Assembly: GCF_015706575.1 (NCBI RefSeq)
Contig: NW_024037071.1
Location: forward strand, 10,157,774-10,221,773
DNA: 64,000 nt
Direction: 5' to 3'
DNA from: Patiria miniata
Taxonomy: Eukaryota; Echinodermata; Asteroidea; Valvatida; Asterinidae
The position numbers and the translations under genes are program-made. Positions 1-11,300 of the stretch are shown piece after piece (the stretch's first letter is position 1; each line of letters starts with the position of its first letter). Below the pieces are notes generated by a model. It did no database searches and was not told the DNA's origin. It saw only the letters and a list, made by a program, of their open reading frames with translations.

Positions 1-122
1 GTCGTAGAACACTGCTGGCTGGAACACATTTTTGCCCGGGAGTAGGGGGTGCTGAAGCATATTTCAGCACCCCAATCCAAAAAGTTGGGGGTGCTGCAGC
101 ACCCACAGCACCCCCCGTTCCC

Positions 123-430
123 CAAGGGCGGATCCAGAACACAATTTTGGGGGGGGCCAAAAAAAATTTGGTCCCCCCCAAAAAAAGTGGGTCTAAAAAA
201 ATACGGCGTGGGGTTCGGGGCCCGTCAGGGCCCCGAAAAAATTTTGGATTCTAGATGCTCTGTGGTGCGATCTGAGGCAATTTCTGACCACTTTAACCAT
301 TTTTTTTGAGGAAAAGATGGTGGTGTACTCATTGCCTGCCTTTATTGCGATGTCACATTAAAAAAAAAAAAATTGGTTTCGTTTTGGGGGGGCCATGGCC
401 CCCTTTGGCCCCCCCCTGGATCCGCCCTTG
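123..430. mobile_element. hAT-type MITE with 8-bp target duplication
   Basis: The ends are perfect 15-bp inverted repeats, CAAGGGCGGATCCAG at the left and its complement at the right. Immediately outside them lies the same 8-bp word, CCGTTCCC, at 115-122 and 431-438. An 8-bp duplication and a CA(A/G)GGGC...CCAG terminus are typical of hAT transposons. The 308-bp interior is G-, C- and A-rich and carries no transposase, so this is a non-autonomous copy. A related right end (CTGGATCCGCGCTTG) is visible near 4975-4989. Confidence 0.85.
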
Positions 431-454
431 CCGTTCCCGCGGGCTTGTTATTTT

Positions 455-718
455 CGTTTCGGACTATTGAACCTTCGGACTGATTAACCTTATTCTAAAT
501 TCGGACTATCGAACCTTCGGATAAATAAACCTTCAGACTAATGAACCTTCGGATTAATGAACCTTCGGATTATTGCATCAAATGTTCAGATTAACGAACC
601 TTATTTCATTTTCGGACTAACGAACCCCCTCTTATGGACATTTTGTGCATTTGAACTATCGAACCTTCGGACTAAAGAACCTCCGGACTATTGGACCTTC
701 GGACTATCGGGCGGCCCC
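455..718. repeat. Word-cluster repeat built on GAACCTTCGGACTA
   Basis: About ten imperfect copies of a word reading roughly GAACCTTCGGACTAA follow one another with irregular spacing, some separated by AT-rich linkers. The spacing is not a fixed period, so it is not a simple satellite. It belongs with the other locus-specific word clusters in the window. Confidence 0.7.
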
Positions 719-2272
719 CGTTTGTAACACATTGTTAAAGGACGTACCATCACCATTTCCGGCCACTTAATCTATTTCAGGTTACCACGTTCCTTTCTGT
801 CTGGCTCCTAACCCATACCTCATTACCCGTAATATACAACCCATATAAGAATGTTACGTCTTCCAGCTATTATAGTAAATGGTCAAAACAAATGGATGTG
901 GTAAAGACCAAATTCAAGGAGCCGCACAATTTCACACAATTTATTTTCTGCGTGACAAATACCGTCATTGTAGCACTTTTGTCCATAATCAAGAATGCTT
1001 AGATTTTTCAAGAAAATTTGAAAATAGTGACGTCACTGCAACAGCAAATCAGCTTATTGTTACTTAAATGTCACTGATTATATCACTCTTCAATTCCCTG
1101 ACCCTCAAAATGTCAAATTAATTACTTGGAATCTCATCACAACGCTTCACGACCTTATTTTCTACAATTAATTACAGCTCGGTAGTATATTGTGACGTCA
1201 TAATTACGTCATAAAGTACTCTTCCTGTCATCGGATTTTTCGCATCCTACCCTATTTTTGATCGTAACACATTGGCAAAGCTTTGGTGAAAAAATGGTGC
1301 TTTTAAATACCATGTAACGATCCTTAGCATTTTTGTTACTAATGTAGCTCGCTATAAGATGCCTCACTTTTCCGCTTATCTTTGGAACAAGTTTAAACAT
1401 ATTTATGATACTAATAATCAATTACAAAAACTCTTTTGGCATAGAATTTGAACTTTTCTCTCGAACTTAAAAACAACATCTCACAATACCACATACTGTT
1501 TGCATGTCAAAACAAAGTGTCAATGTGACTACCCAAAATCCATGATTTTAGCCTAGAAAACGTCTTTTGACCAAAAAAGGGTTTTTTTTTACCCACAAAA
1601 TCACCCTTAACTATATTTCATCCCCATGACATACCACTCAAATGAAAGAGCTTGCTGTCCCCTTTAATTTGATACCACATTTGTTGTTGTAATGCTTGTA
1701 GTTCTGAAGATTAATATCAATTTATATTTTTTCATGTAATAATTAGCTGATGACGTCATAATGACGTTATACATGCCCTTCCCATCATCCAATTTTTGCG
1801 TCCGTCTTTTTATCGAAAAGTTATACCATGGAGATGCTTTGGTGAAAAAAAATGTGCTTTTGTCCACTGTGTCACGATTTTTTCAATAAGGTACCTCACT
1901 GTTTGATAATGGGCAGGATTTGTCCCATTCGTTTGGCGTTACAGGGTAATCTCATAATATAGCACTGCGCCCGGCGCTTGAAGCGATGTTCTGGTTAAGT
2001 TTCATTTGGACTCAATTGGGACCCAATCGACCCATGTCTTACATTGTTCATAATTAATATCTTGGTTTGTTTTTCAGTTGAGATGGTGGATAAATGCATG
2101 AGTAAACGGTTTCCCGATGATTGATGTGAAACCCTACATGGGCAAATATATAGGGCCTGCATGACTTTGAACAGTTACTGTTCCCGCCCCTTGATAGCAA
2201 TCATAGTTAAGTTCAATCCCTTGTTATTTACAACCTATTGCACCCGATATTCTCAATTAAATTTAAACTCAC
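719..2272. repeat. Gene-free stretch with a diverged direct repeat carrying TGACGTCA sites
   Basis: No exon is recognised here. Two diverged direct copies lie at about 1190-1420 and 1740-1895. Each begins with TGACGTCATAA and later reads GCTTTGGTGAAAAAA. CRE-like TGACGTCA palindromes occur near 1028, 1194 and 1751. They fall inside repeats, so I do not infer regulation. No AADAC second exon is visible on the minus strand (no codons for an HGGGW-type oxyanion motif). Confidence 0.5.
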
Positions 2273-2407
2273 CAGATTGCTCCGGAGTGACGACATTTTC
2301 ACGGCCCAAGGCCTGTCCCCCACATCGTCAGGTACGGGTTCCAGAACCACGTAGGCCGCCACCGCCACGACAACGACAATAACTGCCACAATTATTAACC
2401 GAGCCAT
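2273..2407 (-). CDS. First coding exon of an arylacetamide deacetylase-like (AADAC/NCEH family) hydrolase, rest outside window
   Basis: The minus strand reads ATG at 2407 and 45 codons down to 2273, where the frame meets a consensus donor (CTG|GTGAGT). The peptide starts MARLI, has a Val/Ala/Ile-rich membrane segment at residues 4-20, then LEPVPDDV and PWAVKMSSLRSNL. AADAC and NCEH1 proteins share this N-terminal plan: a short signal anchor, a YxxxPLPDxxxxPW motif, and an exon junction close by. The family are type II ER-membrane carboxylesterases with an HGGG motif and a Ser-Asp-His triad, all in later exons not present here. The frame stays open upstream to another ATG at 2467, which adds 20 residues (MKPVDFSPY...); I prefer 2407 because the family begins directly before the anchor. 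The gene is divergent to the p62/NPM gene. Identity rests on a short motif, so confidence is moderate. Confidence 0.62.
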
Positions 2408-2532
2408 GTTTGCCTCAACTTCCTGGTGTTCAGGGGGGTCATAGGGTGAAAAATCAACAGGCTTCAAGTACTACATGAACAGCAGATAGGCTTTTCCCAA
2501 CGAATAATGGAGCAGTTTAATATATCGTCGGT

Positions 2533-2854
2533 GTTTTCACGAAGTGACAAAAACCTCAATATCACGCAAAAAGGTCATTCCGAGATAATCGCCTTTGAGG
2601 TTAATCATTTTTTCAAAACACCCTTTCGACTAGTTTTTAGTTATGGATTTAAGAAATTCTTGCATTGTCAAGTAACGTATGCTTTGTTCTTTGCTAATTC
2701 AAAGTTGTTTATTAGGAGTCTCTCTTAATTAAACTGTAATTCATTAATAAAGATCAATAAAAGTTTTTTTTCACTTCGTGAAAACAGCAAAATACAGAGG
2801 CCTCACTATTTTGTCCCATTAAGTTGTACACACTCTTTGTCACTTCGTGAAAAC
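2533..2854. mobile_element. Foldback element with GTTTTCACGAAGTGAC ends
   Basis: A 19-bp inverted repeat (GTTTTCACGAAGTGACAAA) marks both ends of a 322-bp AT-rich segment. A third copy of the CACTTCGTGAAAAC word sits at about 2770-2784, inside the right half. No coding capacity and no clear target duplication are visible. It lies just upstream of the AADAC-like exon. Confidence 0.6.
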
Positions 2855-3192
2855 ATAAAACGTTCTAAGAAATTGCTACATTTGCGCGTCTGACGTCACT
2901 GCAGCGCGTGCGCGTCTGTTTTTTTATCGACTTCGTTCACGTCGTGCGCGTCCAATCCCATCCTAACGCGTGTGTAGAACAGAAAACACGGATTTTAGGC
3001 ATTTTGTCAAATGTTTGTTTACGATAATTACAAAAGTAAACAATATTTCGCTTTGAAACTCAGCCAAATTCTTCCTTTTGTCAAATGCAATAAATTGGTC
3101 GGCAAAACTCAAAATCGTCGGTGAAAACATCGACGATATATGCTATTATTCAGTGGGTTCAATTTGACAACGAAATCAATCGCCAACTAATA

Positions 3193-3755
3193 TACAAATA
3201 TTGAGTGGCTCAGCGTGGAATGGGAGGAATATTATCGCAAGGTAAAATCTGGACTTTTCCATTTCATGAGGAGAAGCCGAGTGAACTGGAAAAGTCCAGA
3301 TTTTACCGAGCGATAATATTCCTCCCATTTCACAATATTTAAAGCCACTCAATATTTGTTTTATGTAACTGACATATAGATCCTTGTCATTTGATATATT
3401 TGAACTTTTTGTTTCAATACAAAACTGGAGGAAAATGTATTTCTCTCTTCCAAACCACCCCTTCACGAAAATGTTTGAACCCAACGCTGTAGCGCTGGCT
3501 CTTTGGAACAATTCGCGCAACGCTGAACGCGCTCACCAGCATGCATTTACACACAAATACCGCGTCATGATCCTAACTGTTGAATAGACCGCTTGCAGAC
3601 GCGTTCGATAATCGACGCGCGAAGTCGCGCGACGCCATGTTTTGGGACAAGCGTATATATATCCATGCACATTTTGTCCCACAACATGGCGTTTGCACCT
3701 TCGCGCGTCAATTATCGATCGCGTCTGCAAGCGGTCTATAGTATTTCCATTCCCC
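3193..3755. mobile_element. Palindromic dispersed element, copy 1 (copy 2 at 9137-9575)
   Basis: A strong hairpin at 3218-3331 (arms containing GGTAAAATCTGGACTTTTCC) is nested in an outer palindrome at 3193-3360. Beyond it a unique part reads TATAGATCCTTGTCATTTG and later CCGCGTCATGATCCTAACTG. All of this recurs inverted at 9137-9575, so it is a dispersed repeat. This copy is interrupted by a second foldback at 3588-3737. Confidence 0.75.
3588..3737. mobile_element. Foldback MITE nested in the 3193-3755 element
   Basis: Arms beginning ACCGCTTGCAGACGCG pair with the right end across about 65 bp each, with a TATA-rich loop. ATAG flanks it on both sides (3584-3587 and 3738-3741). The second copy of the host element near 9150-9170 lacks the insertion and has one ATAG at the matching position, which acts as an empty site. 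Confidence 0.8.
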
Positions 3756-3780
3756 ATTAGCCTTTCGCCAAGGCCATCGT

Positions 3781-3968
3781 AGCCTTTAGTCAGGTCCCAC
3801 GCGCCTATACCCGGACCATCCGGACACGTAACGCACCCTGGATGCTGGCACGTAAAAAGACTAGCACAAGCGGCAAAGCCGCTACGCCGCTCGTCTTAGT
3901 CTTTTTACGTGTCAGCATCCGGGGTGCGTCACGTGTCCGGGTAAGCGCGTGGGACTTGACTAAAGGCT
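3781..3968. mobile_element. Foldback element with 11-bp flanking direct repeat
   Basis: Nearly the whole 188 bp is an inverted repeat. The left end AGCCTTTAGTCAGGTCCCAC mirrors the right end, and the arms pair for about 80 bp with a short GC-rich loop. AAGGCCATCGT flanks it at 3770-3780 and 3969-3979. A duplication of 9-11 bp is the size Mutator-like elements leave, so a MULE-type foldback is the best guess. There is no coding sequence. Confidence 0.75.
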
Positions 3969-3979
3969 AAGGCCATCGT

Positions 3980-5089
3980 GGCTTAGAGTGGCGGAGCTGC
4001 GAAATACACGAAGCGACTGGAGCAAAGATTAAGTCAGCACGTACGAGTACTGGACACTTCAACCTCGTCCCCAGGGTGTCGAGCAGTACGCGCCCACCAC
4101 TACCTGCTCTCTCACCCTGGTATTGGATCATTTGCATGTGCAAGATTTTTGCACACGTATGCAAATGAGGAACAGTCTGGTGCCTGGATATTCGTTACAC
4201 ATTAGCGTTTGTTTTTGTATGCAGTGTCTGGGGTAAAAACAGAGTCAATTCGTAGCAGCGCGAGCACGGCGTGAGTTACGAAAACACGATTTTTGAAATC
4301 AAACTGTTACGATCTTATCGAGACAACATGCAGTATCATATTTCATATTAATATGAGCAAATTAGAAAGGAAATTAGTATTTTCGAGAAGGCATGGACGA
4401 ATGATCGCGAAAACACGTACTGCACGTTGTGAATAATAGCACCAAGTACACGATAAAAATCCATTACTAGCCAATTGCGGTATCCAATCAGGATACAGGA
4501 AGAAAGTTTCCTATCCAGGGTTTACTATTGGAAACCGGGGGGGGGGGGTGGCACTATCTATACCATTTTGGGAAATAGTTACTTCATACGAATGTCAGAA
4601 ACTTTTAGGGCTTTTTTTTCATCTCGAGGAGGCACATTTAGGCTCGATCGAGGGGGCACATTTATGTCTGCAAAAGGAGCACTTGGGTGAATCGGGGGGG
4701 GGGGGGGAGGGGGGGGGGGGGGCTCATACCATACTTTCAATGGGGGCGCATGTTCAAATCAGACGATTATTAACACCGATCACAGAATAGTACAGCCTGT
4801 ACATAATCCTTAACCAAGCTGCCTCTGTTCATATTTTGTGCCTGTAATTACCAGTAAAAAAAAAATTGGTGTCAGAGCAGGGGGGTTTTCTCATTTTTTT
4901 GGGGTGCTTTTCTATGGAAAGCAATTTTTTTGACAGAGCTGTTTTTTTTTTGGACCCCCAAACCCCAACCCCCCTGGATCCGCGCTTGAGATAAGCTAGG
5001 ACGGTATAGTTTTTTTAAATTTTTTTAAATTTTTTTTTAGATGACTTTATAATAATGGCTCTCGAAAGCGCCATCAACTGTTCGTGAAC
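3980..5089. other. Intergenic stretch with G-runs and a hAT-like right end
   Basis: No exon is recognised. G-runs lie at about 4539-4549, 4696-4706 and 4709-4722. A hAT-like end (CTGGATCCGCGCTTG) lies near 4975-4989, with no clear partner on the left. The rest is unique AT-rich sequence. Confidence 0.45.
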
Positions 5090-5363
5090 GGAGATTGACG
5101 CTCAACTTCGAAATTGGGCGAAAACTTAATTTGGGAATTATTTGTTCAGATTAGCTGGTACTCTGCTGTGGACTTTGATCAGCTAACTGTGCACCAGTTC
5201 GAGATTCGCGCGGTGTCGCAATAAAAACACACCACACGTGTTTGATCGAGCAATCGAAGGCCGGGACGTTCGTAATCGTGTGTAGAGTTCATGCACATGT
5301 GGCGCTGTGTGTGACGGCTTGATTTGATTTTCCTTATATTTCATTTAAAAGAAAAGTAGCAAA
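5090..5363 (+). promoter_or_regulatory. Presumed promoter and 5' UTR of the p62/NPM gene
   Basis: This is the unique, less repetitive sequence directly upstream of the initiator ATG. It has CpG-containing words (CGCGCGGTGTCGC near 5208) and an E-box-like CACACGTGT near 5233. I see no convincing TATA box or initiator, so the start of transcription is not placed. The call rests on position only. Confidence 0.3.
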
Positions 5364-5385
5364 ATGTCAAAAGAATTCTTTTGGG
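5364..5385 (+). CDS. p62/NPM exon 1 (initiator exon)
   Basis: The exon codes MSKEFFW plus the first base of Gly8 and ends at a consensus donor (GG|GTAAGT). The context AGCAAAATG is a fair start. The WG motif split by a phase-1 intron fits exon 2, which supplies GA and restores Gly-Asp. The short length is why it is easily missed. Start choice rests on the family's N-terminal FxWG pattern. Confidence 0.9.
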
Positions 5386-8300
5386 GTAAGTGTTTGCATC
5401 AAATGGAAGGAAAGATTTCTATACCGGGGCATCATGTCATGCATGATGAACTGGTCTGAAATAGGCATGCCATGCATGCCATGCATGCCTAGGCATGCTA
5501 GGGGCCTAGGCCTATTCCAACTTTTCAAGTGTTTTCTCATTAAGATCATACTTTCATATTAGTAAGATTGATTACTAGGAAACCATGCTTCATATTTTCC
5601 CTGGGCCCTGCTAAATTAAATTTTTAGGACACGTTATCGCTTTCTGATGGCCGCTAGGTCACTGCCAGTGCCATGCTGGAAAAATTAGTTTTAAATGTCA
5701 TGAATGTCCATGACCACGTACGGAATCTTTCCCATTTGTAAATTACACATTCATGACATTATGCAGTGGCTGTCATTACGGCAGTCGACGGTCAAGTTCC
5801 CAAACCTGACAGCATTCCACATCGGAAAGATTCCCATCTCTGCACTCTGGCCATCACTTTTCAGTTCATGATCATCCTGTGCACAAACACTATGACTTAG
5901 TTAGAGACGTTTTCTGACATTGTCTGATGGCCGATACTGATTGATAGGTCACTGCAGGAAAAATTACCATAGCCCAAGGCTGGACTCAAACCCGCAACCT
6001 GTGGAATTACCCACAGACTACGAATTCAGTGCTCCAGGCTTCGAGGCCACAGCACTCCACAACAAAATATATTTAATTTAAGTTATTGTACATGTACGTG
6101 TATGATACATCGTTACTTGTTTTGATACGTAAGTCGTTCTTCTGCACAAGGTTTCAGCTTGGAGCATACGTACCAAAGGGTGCATACCTATGTTCCCCAA
6201 AACCTATGTTCCCTAACCCTAACTATCTAATTCTAACCCTAACCCTAAATCTAAGGGTTTTGGGGAACATAGGTATTGGGGAACATCCGGTAGATCCCCA
6301 TGCCAATGACAAATAAGGGCCCCCCCCCCAAAAAAAAATTCTGCTTCCGATTACATGACATTTGAAAATAGGGTAGGTAGGTTCTGGTAGGGAATTTTTT
6401 GTTCAGCCAATTTTTGATGGTGCGCGATAATATGGAGGCATTTGGTGTGTAGTCAAGGGCAAAAGGTACATATATGTGTAGAAATGGATGGTTTTAGGTG
6501 TTATTTTCTCATTTTGGTTTTTGGCCTAATGCATACTTCTCCATTTATCACTTAATGTCTATGTAGGAGACTCATTGACGGGTACGAATAAGGAGGTCAA
6601 GTGGAATCCGTCCCTGGATGATGAAGACGATTTTGACAATCTGGACAGTGATGGTATCCAGCACTTTCTCTTCCTCAAACAGGTGAATAGAAAGCTTGCC
6701 AAAAACACCCTCAGTGTGGATAAGTTTTTATTTAAATTAAGTGACTGTGAGAGTACAGAAAGCGAAAAGAGTTCCATATTCGGCCACCACCGCATATGCA
6801 CTCTTCATTCACTTGGCTGCCTACATGATTGGATGTACGACTGATGCATGTACACAGTACCAAAAATTTGGCGTGAAAAACACCTATTCCTCAGATGATT
6901 TCAGTTTTCCCAAGCTTTAACCCTAACCCCTGGGGAATATTTAATAGAAAGTATCCTGAATCTGCCAAAATCCATCAATTTTGCCATGCACAAAAATTTT
7001 GGTGGCCAGTGAGTCCATCAGAATCCACCAGTTAGCCGGGAGTAAATCTGTTGAGATCCTGAATCCATCGAAGTCCCCCAACTGCTCAATATGAAGGTAT
7101 CGTGAATCCATCAAACTCCTGCAGTACCGCTAGGCTTCATGTCCTGAATCCATCAAAATCCATCAAAAAGGTATCTTGAATCCGCTGAATTCCCCCGAAA
7201 CAGGGGTGTGGATTTTGGTGGTTTTGTTTGTGTATGTTTGCAAATGCTGTGCATGAATGTATAGGCCTATTACCTTTAATGGACTTGTTTTAAATAAAAA
7301 CACAAGGTGGGGTGAAATGTGCTATGTTTGGCAGCGAATGCGTGGTGGCCAGATAGAGAACTCTGTCTCAATAAGTACTCATGCATATCATAGAACATTT
7401 TAGACAGGTCTGCCCACAGTGATTGCGCCAGGGATGTAGCCAAGTCCATCACAAGTCCAGTCACAAATAACAGTGGATGAACAATAACAAAGGAATGCCT
7501 TTGTCAAAGCTCATTTGAATAGCTTGTGATTTTGAATTGAGACTGGAGGACTTGTGATGGACTTGCAGGGACTTGCAGGGACTTGTGATGGACTCGACAT
7601 GGACTCGACTACATAACATTCCTGCAGGGCGCTTTATGCAAGCTTTTTATAAAAATAGAAACTTGTACATTTATTCACTCGTACCCCTCGTCCTGCAAAC
7701 AGGACGCTGGGATACTCTGATGAGCTTCACAGAATCTTGTGAAGGAAATGGCCTATGACCAATGTATAAAGCATCTGGCTGCAGCTGTTCAAGACCGCAG
7801 TTAGACAATGTGCGCAAATGCTATCCGAAAACTTCCCATAGAATTGCGCATATTCCATACCGGATGTGATTTCTGTTTCATTGCGGACCATGTGGACAAA
7901 ATTTTCAGCGTTGCATAATGCAATCCGACCGTTCGTGATTCGAAACGGAGTCTGAGCGAGTGACGGGAATTGTAAATTTACAACACAGATAAGTTTTACA
8001 GAATTTCCTACATTTTTACGCTTTTTAACGAGAAAAAAACATCTCTAAACTGGAATAAAAGAGTAATGAAACAGTCTTAACGGCCGTTTCAAACCTTGCA
8101 GAGTCACGACCTTGATGCACGCAAAATCCAACCAATCAGAGCGCGAATTCATCAGAGTATCCCAGCGTCCTGTTTGCAGGGCGGGGGGTACGAGCGAAGT
8201 ACCAGTACATTTACTGATTAATTGGGAAAAAAACAGACTCTGCACAGCACAGTTTCAAGTGTTTGGAAAATGCTTTGGTTAATTCTACAGGTTAATAATG

Positions 8301-11300
8301 CTAGTCAACAGCACTTTGTCATAATCTTGATATTCCCCTCCCTTTCCTACCGGTACATGTATAAATACAGGCCCACCCCTTATTGGTCCCAATCCCCTAC
8401 CAGATGTTTATCCTAGCACACCTTGTTCTCACTTAAGGAAGTCTGTCATTCATACATGTAAACTGTGTTTCACTATTCAAAAATCCCACTGCAAATGTGC
8501 TACTGTAAAAGCTGAAGAGCGCCACCAACTGTTGGATTTCTGCAATGATTCTGCTTCTACAACCACATGTGTGTGTTCATTATGTTGGATGGTCTTACTC
8601 TAAAATTGAGTTGTTCATTTAATTCACCCTCCTGTGCAAACATGCATTCTGTGCTAAGTTGTCTTTTAAGTCAAAATCAATCAAGTGACTGTTTTTAACA
8701 GTTGAGATTGAGAGCTCCCAGCCTACAAAAAGCAGGATTGACTGGCTGTGACTGTTTATGTAACTTGACACACATGTGCTTTGACTGGAGATGATTGATA
8801 CGCCAGCTAGGCCATCAGTGTCCTGCTTTTGTCTGTTGACTGAATTTGACTAGTCAGAGTGCTTGCTTGAAATATGATCTAACTGTTTGTGACTAGCCTG
8901 TGTAAAAGGCATGGCAGGGGAATTGGATGGAATTTTTGACTGTCTGTGACTGTTAAAACAGAAGGAGGTTAAAGTTGTAGCAAGCAAGAGTCACTTTTGC
9001 GCCGCAAGGATGTTTTTTTTTTATATTTCTTGTTATATAACCGACATACAGATCCTTGTCATTTGATTGGTGGAACTCACATCACGTGACATTCGTTGTT
9101 GCTCCCATTCATGCCGCGGCTCAAAAAGTACTATCCGCCCATGGGGAATGGGAAATACTATCGAACAGTTAGGATCATGACGCGGTATTTGTGTGCAAAT
9201 GCATGCTGGTGTGCGCGTTCAGCGTTGCGCGTTCAGCGTTGCGCGTAGCGCGTATTATTCCAAAGAGCCAGCGCTACAGCGTTGGGTTCAAACATTTTCG
9301 TGAAAGGGAGGTTTGGAAGAGAGAAATACTTTTTCTCCAGTTTTGTATTGAAATAAAAGTTCAAATATATCAAACGACAAGGATCTATATGTCAGTTATA
9401 TATAAAACAAATATTAAGTGGCTTTAAATTGTGAAATGGGAGGAATATTATTGCCTTGTAAAATCTGGACTTTTCAAGTTCACTCGGCTTCGCCTCGTGA
9501 AATGGAAAAGTCCAGATTTTACCTTGCGATAATATTCCTATTCCACGCTGGGCCACTCAATATTTGTGTAATATTTGACATTCTGTTGTGTTTTTGTTGT
9601 CAGTAATGCGATTGTATGAAATTATCTGTTTTGGTACCGGTACCCGTTAAAGCATTACATGTAATGCTTATCAGCGATTAACCGTAACTACTTAGGCCCT
9701 TTTGGTTAGGAACCATCCTCAATCCTCCAAAATCCTCCAAAATTTGGTACTTATGTTCAAGTGAAGGAAACCCACTGCTTCCCAATCCTTCAAAACTCTC
9801 CAAAAGCCCTGCCTCTCAAAATGCTTTCAGCCTCAATCCTCCAAAATCCTCCTCTTCAAACACCATTCAGCCTCAATCCTCCAAAATCAACCGAAACTGA
9901 ATGTCAATGTGCCCTCAGTCCTCCACAACCCTCCAAAATTGTGTGTTGCATTCAGCCTCAATCCTCCAAAATCCTCCAAAACCGCCCAGAGGACTTTGGG
10001 AAGGAAGAACGGGCTATCTCATCCCATTTAGAGTAGAAGTGACTGATCTCTACATGCACATGTATGGACCCTCCGGAAAAATCCTTCACAATTCCGAGGT
10101 AGATTTACAAGGATCAGAGAGATCGAGGGTTAAAAATGGTCAGATGAACTCGACTTCATATTTTCTACTTAATATAGTTACGGTATGTGCCATGAAACTT
10201 GATCTTTTGTTTTCTTACAGGCAGTCCTTGGAGCAAATGCCAAGGAAGGGGAAAGGAACGTGGTGGAGATAGAAACAGAAAACTTTGATGGAGACAGCGT
10301 CAAGCAGCCTCTGTTCTCCCTCAAGCTTGGTCTCAATGAAAGCGTGAGTATTTGAGAAACTGTACCTCATTCCAGAGGAAGTTATGGGTGCGTTCGATTA
10401 GCTCATCCGGGTTAGAGTCCTCAGGTTAGCCCAGTACCATTCGATTAGCTTTGACGTCATTCTTTGGGCTCTGCCTCGTGACCCACCACAGACCCTGCTC
10501 GTGGAGCAGAGTCAGTGGTGTAAATAAATGCATGCGCTGTTCATTCAAAGAAACGGACAAATGTGGCGGCCGACAGCGGATAATCTCAAGTGGACCCAAA
10601 TATCAACTTTATTTGAAATGTTCATCTAAATAGTCATACAGCTCTTACCCTAACCCTGCTGAATCCAACAGGATCCAACTATGTCATATACCCGATGGAG
10701 CCTGTTGGATTGAGCAGTAAATCCCTTGTGTACATTCCTCATGCAAAATGTTGGATTCAGCAGGCAACTGAACCGCATTATAACACCATGTTGGACTCCG
10801 TTGGATTCAGCAGACAACTGAAAAACAGGAAAGTCCGGTTGGACTCTGTTGGATTTAGCAGAGCAGTCCTGAGGAAGTACTAGGGGGTTAGGGTTGGCTA
10901 TAATTCCAGCCCGACTTTGTTACTTTTTTCGATTGACAGAAAAGCAGTAAATCTCAAATTAAGACTCTGTCCGAAAAAAGGGTGCTTTGTCAGTGGCTAT
11001 GGCCATGGCTACGGATGTCATGTGAGGATCGTGATGGCCTGCGGTTGAGCGTTTGTTTAGCCCGGCTGTTGTGGCTAACCCATCTGCCTTTACCCGAGTT
11101 GATCCGGGTGAGCTACCCAAGGTAAAAGGTAAAGGTCCCATAGCCATTACTGGCCGTAGGGGCAGTGGGATGTTAGAGGTCCACTGTGTCTTGGGCGCAG
11201 CATATGAGTGGCGGTGCCCAGTCCTCTCCTCTCGCTGTCTTACCTTCCCTGAACGAATCAGGTACCCATTTCACTGTTGGGTCGTCAGAGAGAGTTTTCC

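Noticed and set aside
9901-10272. 123-codon frame overlapping exon 3
   Set aside because: It reads exon 3 in the wrong frame and its upstream half is the AATCCTCCAAAA word cluster; the nucleoplasmin frame is the real one.
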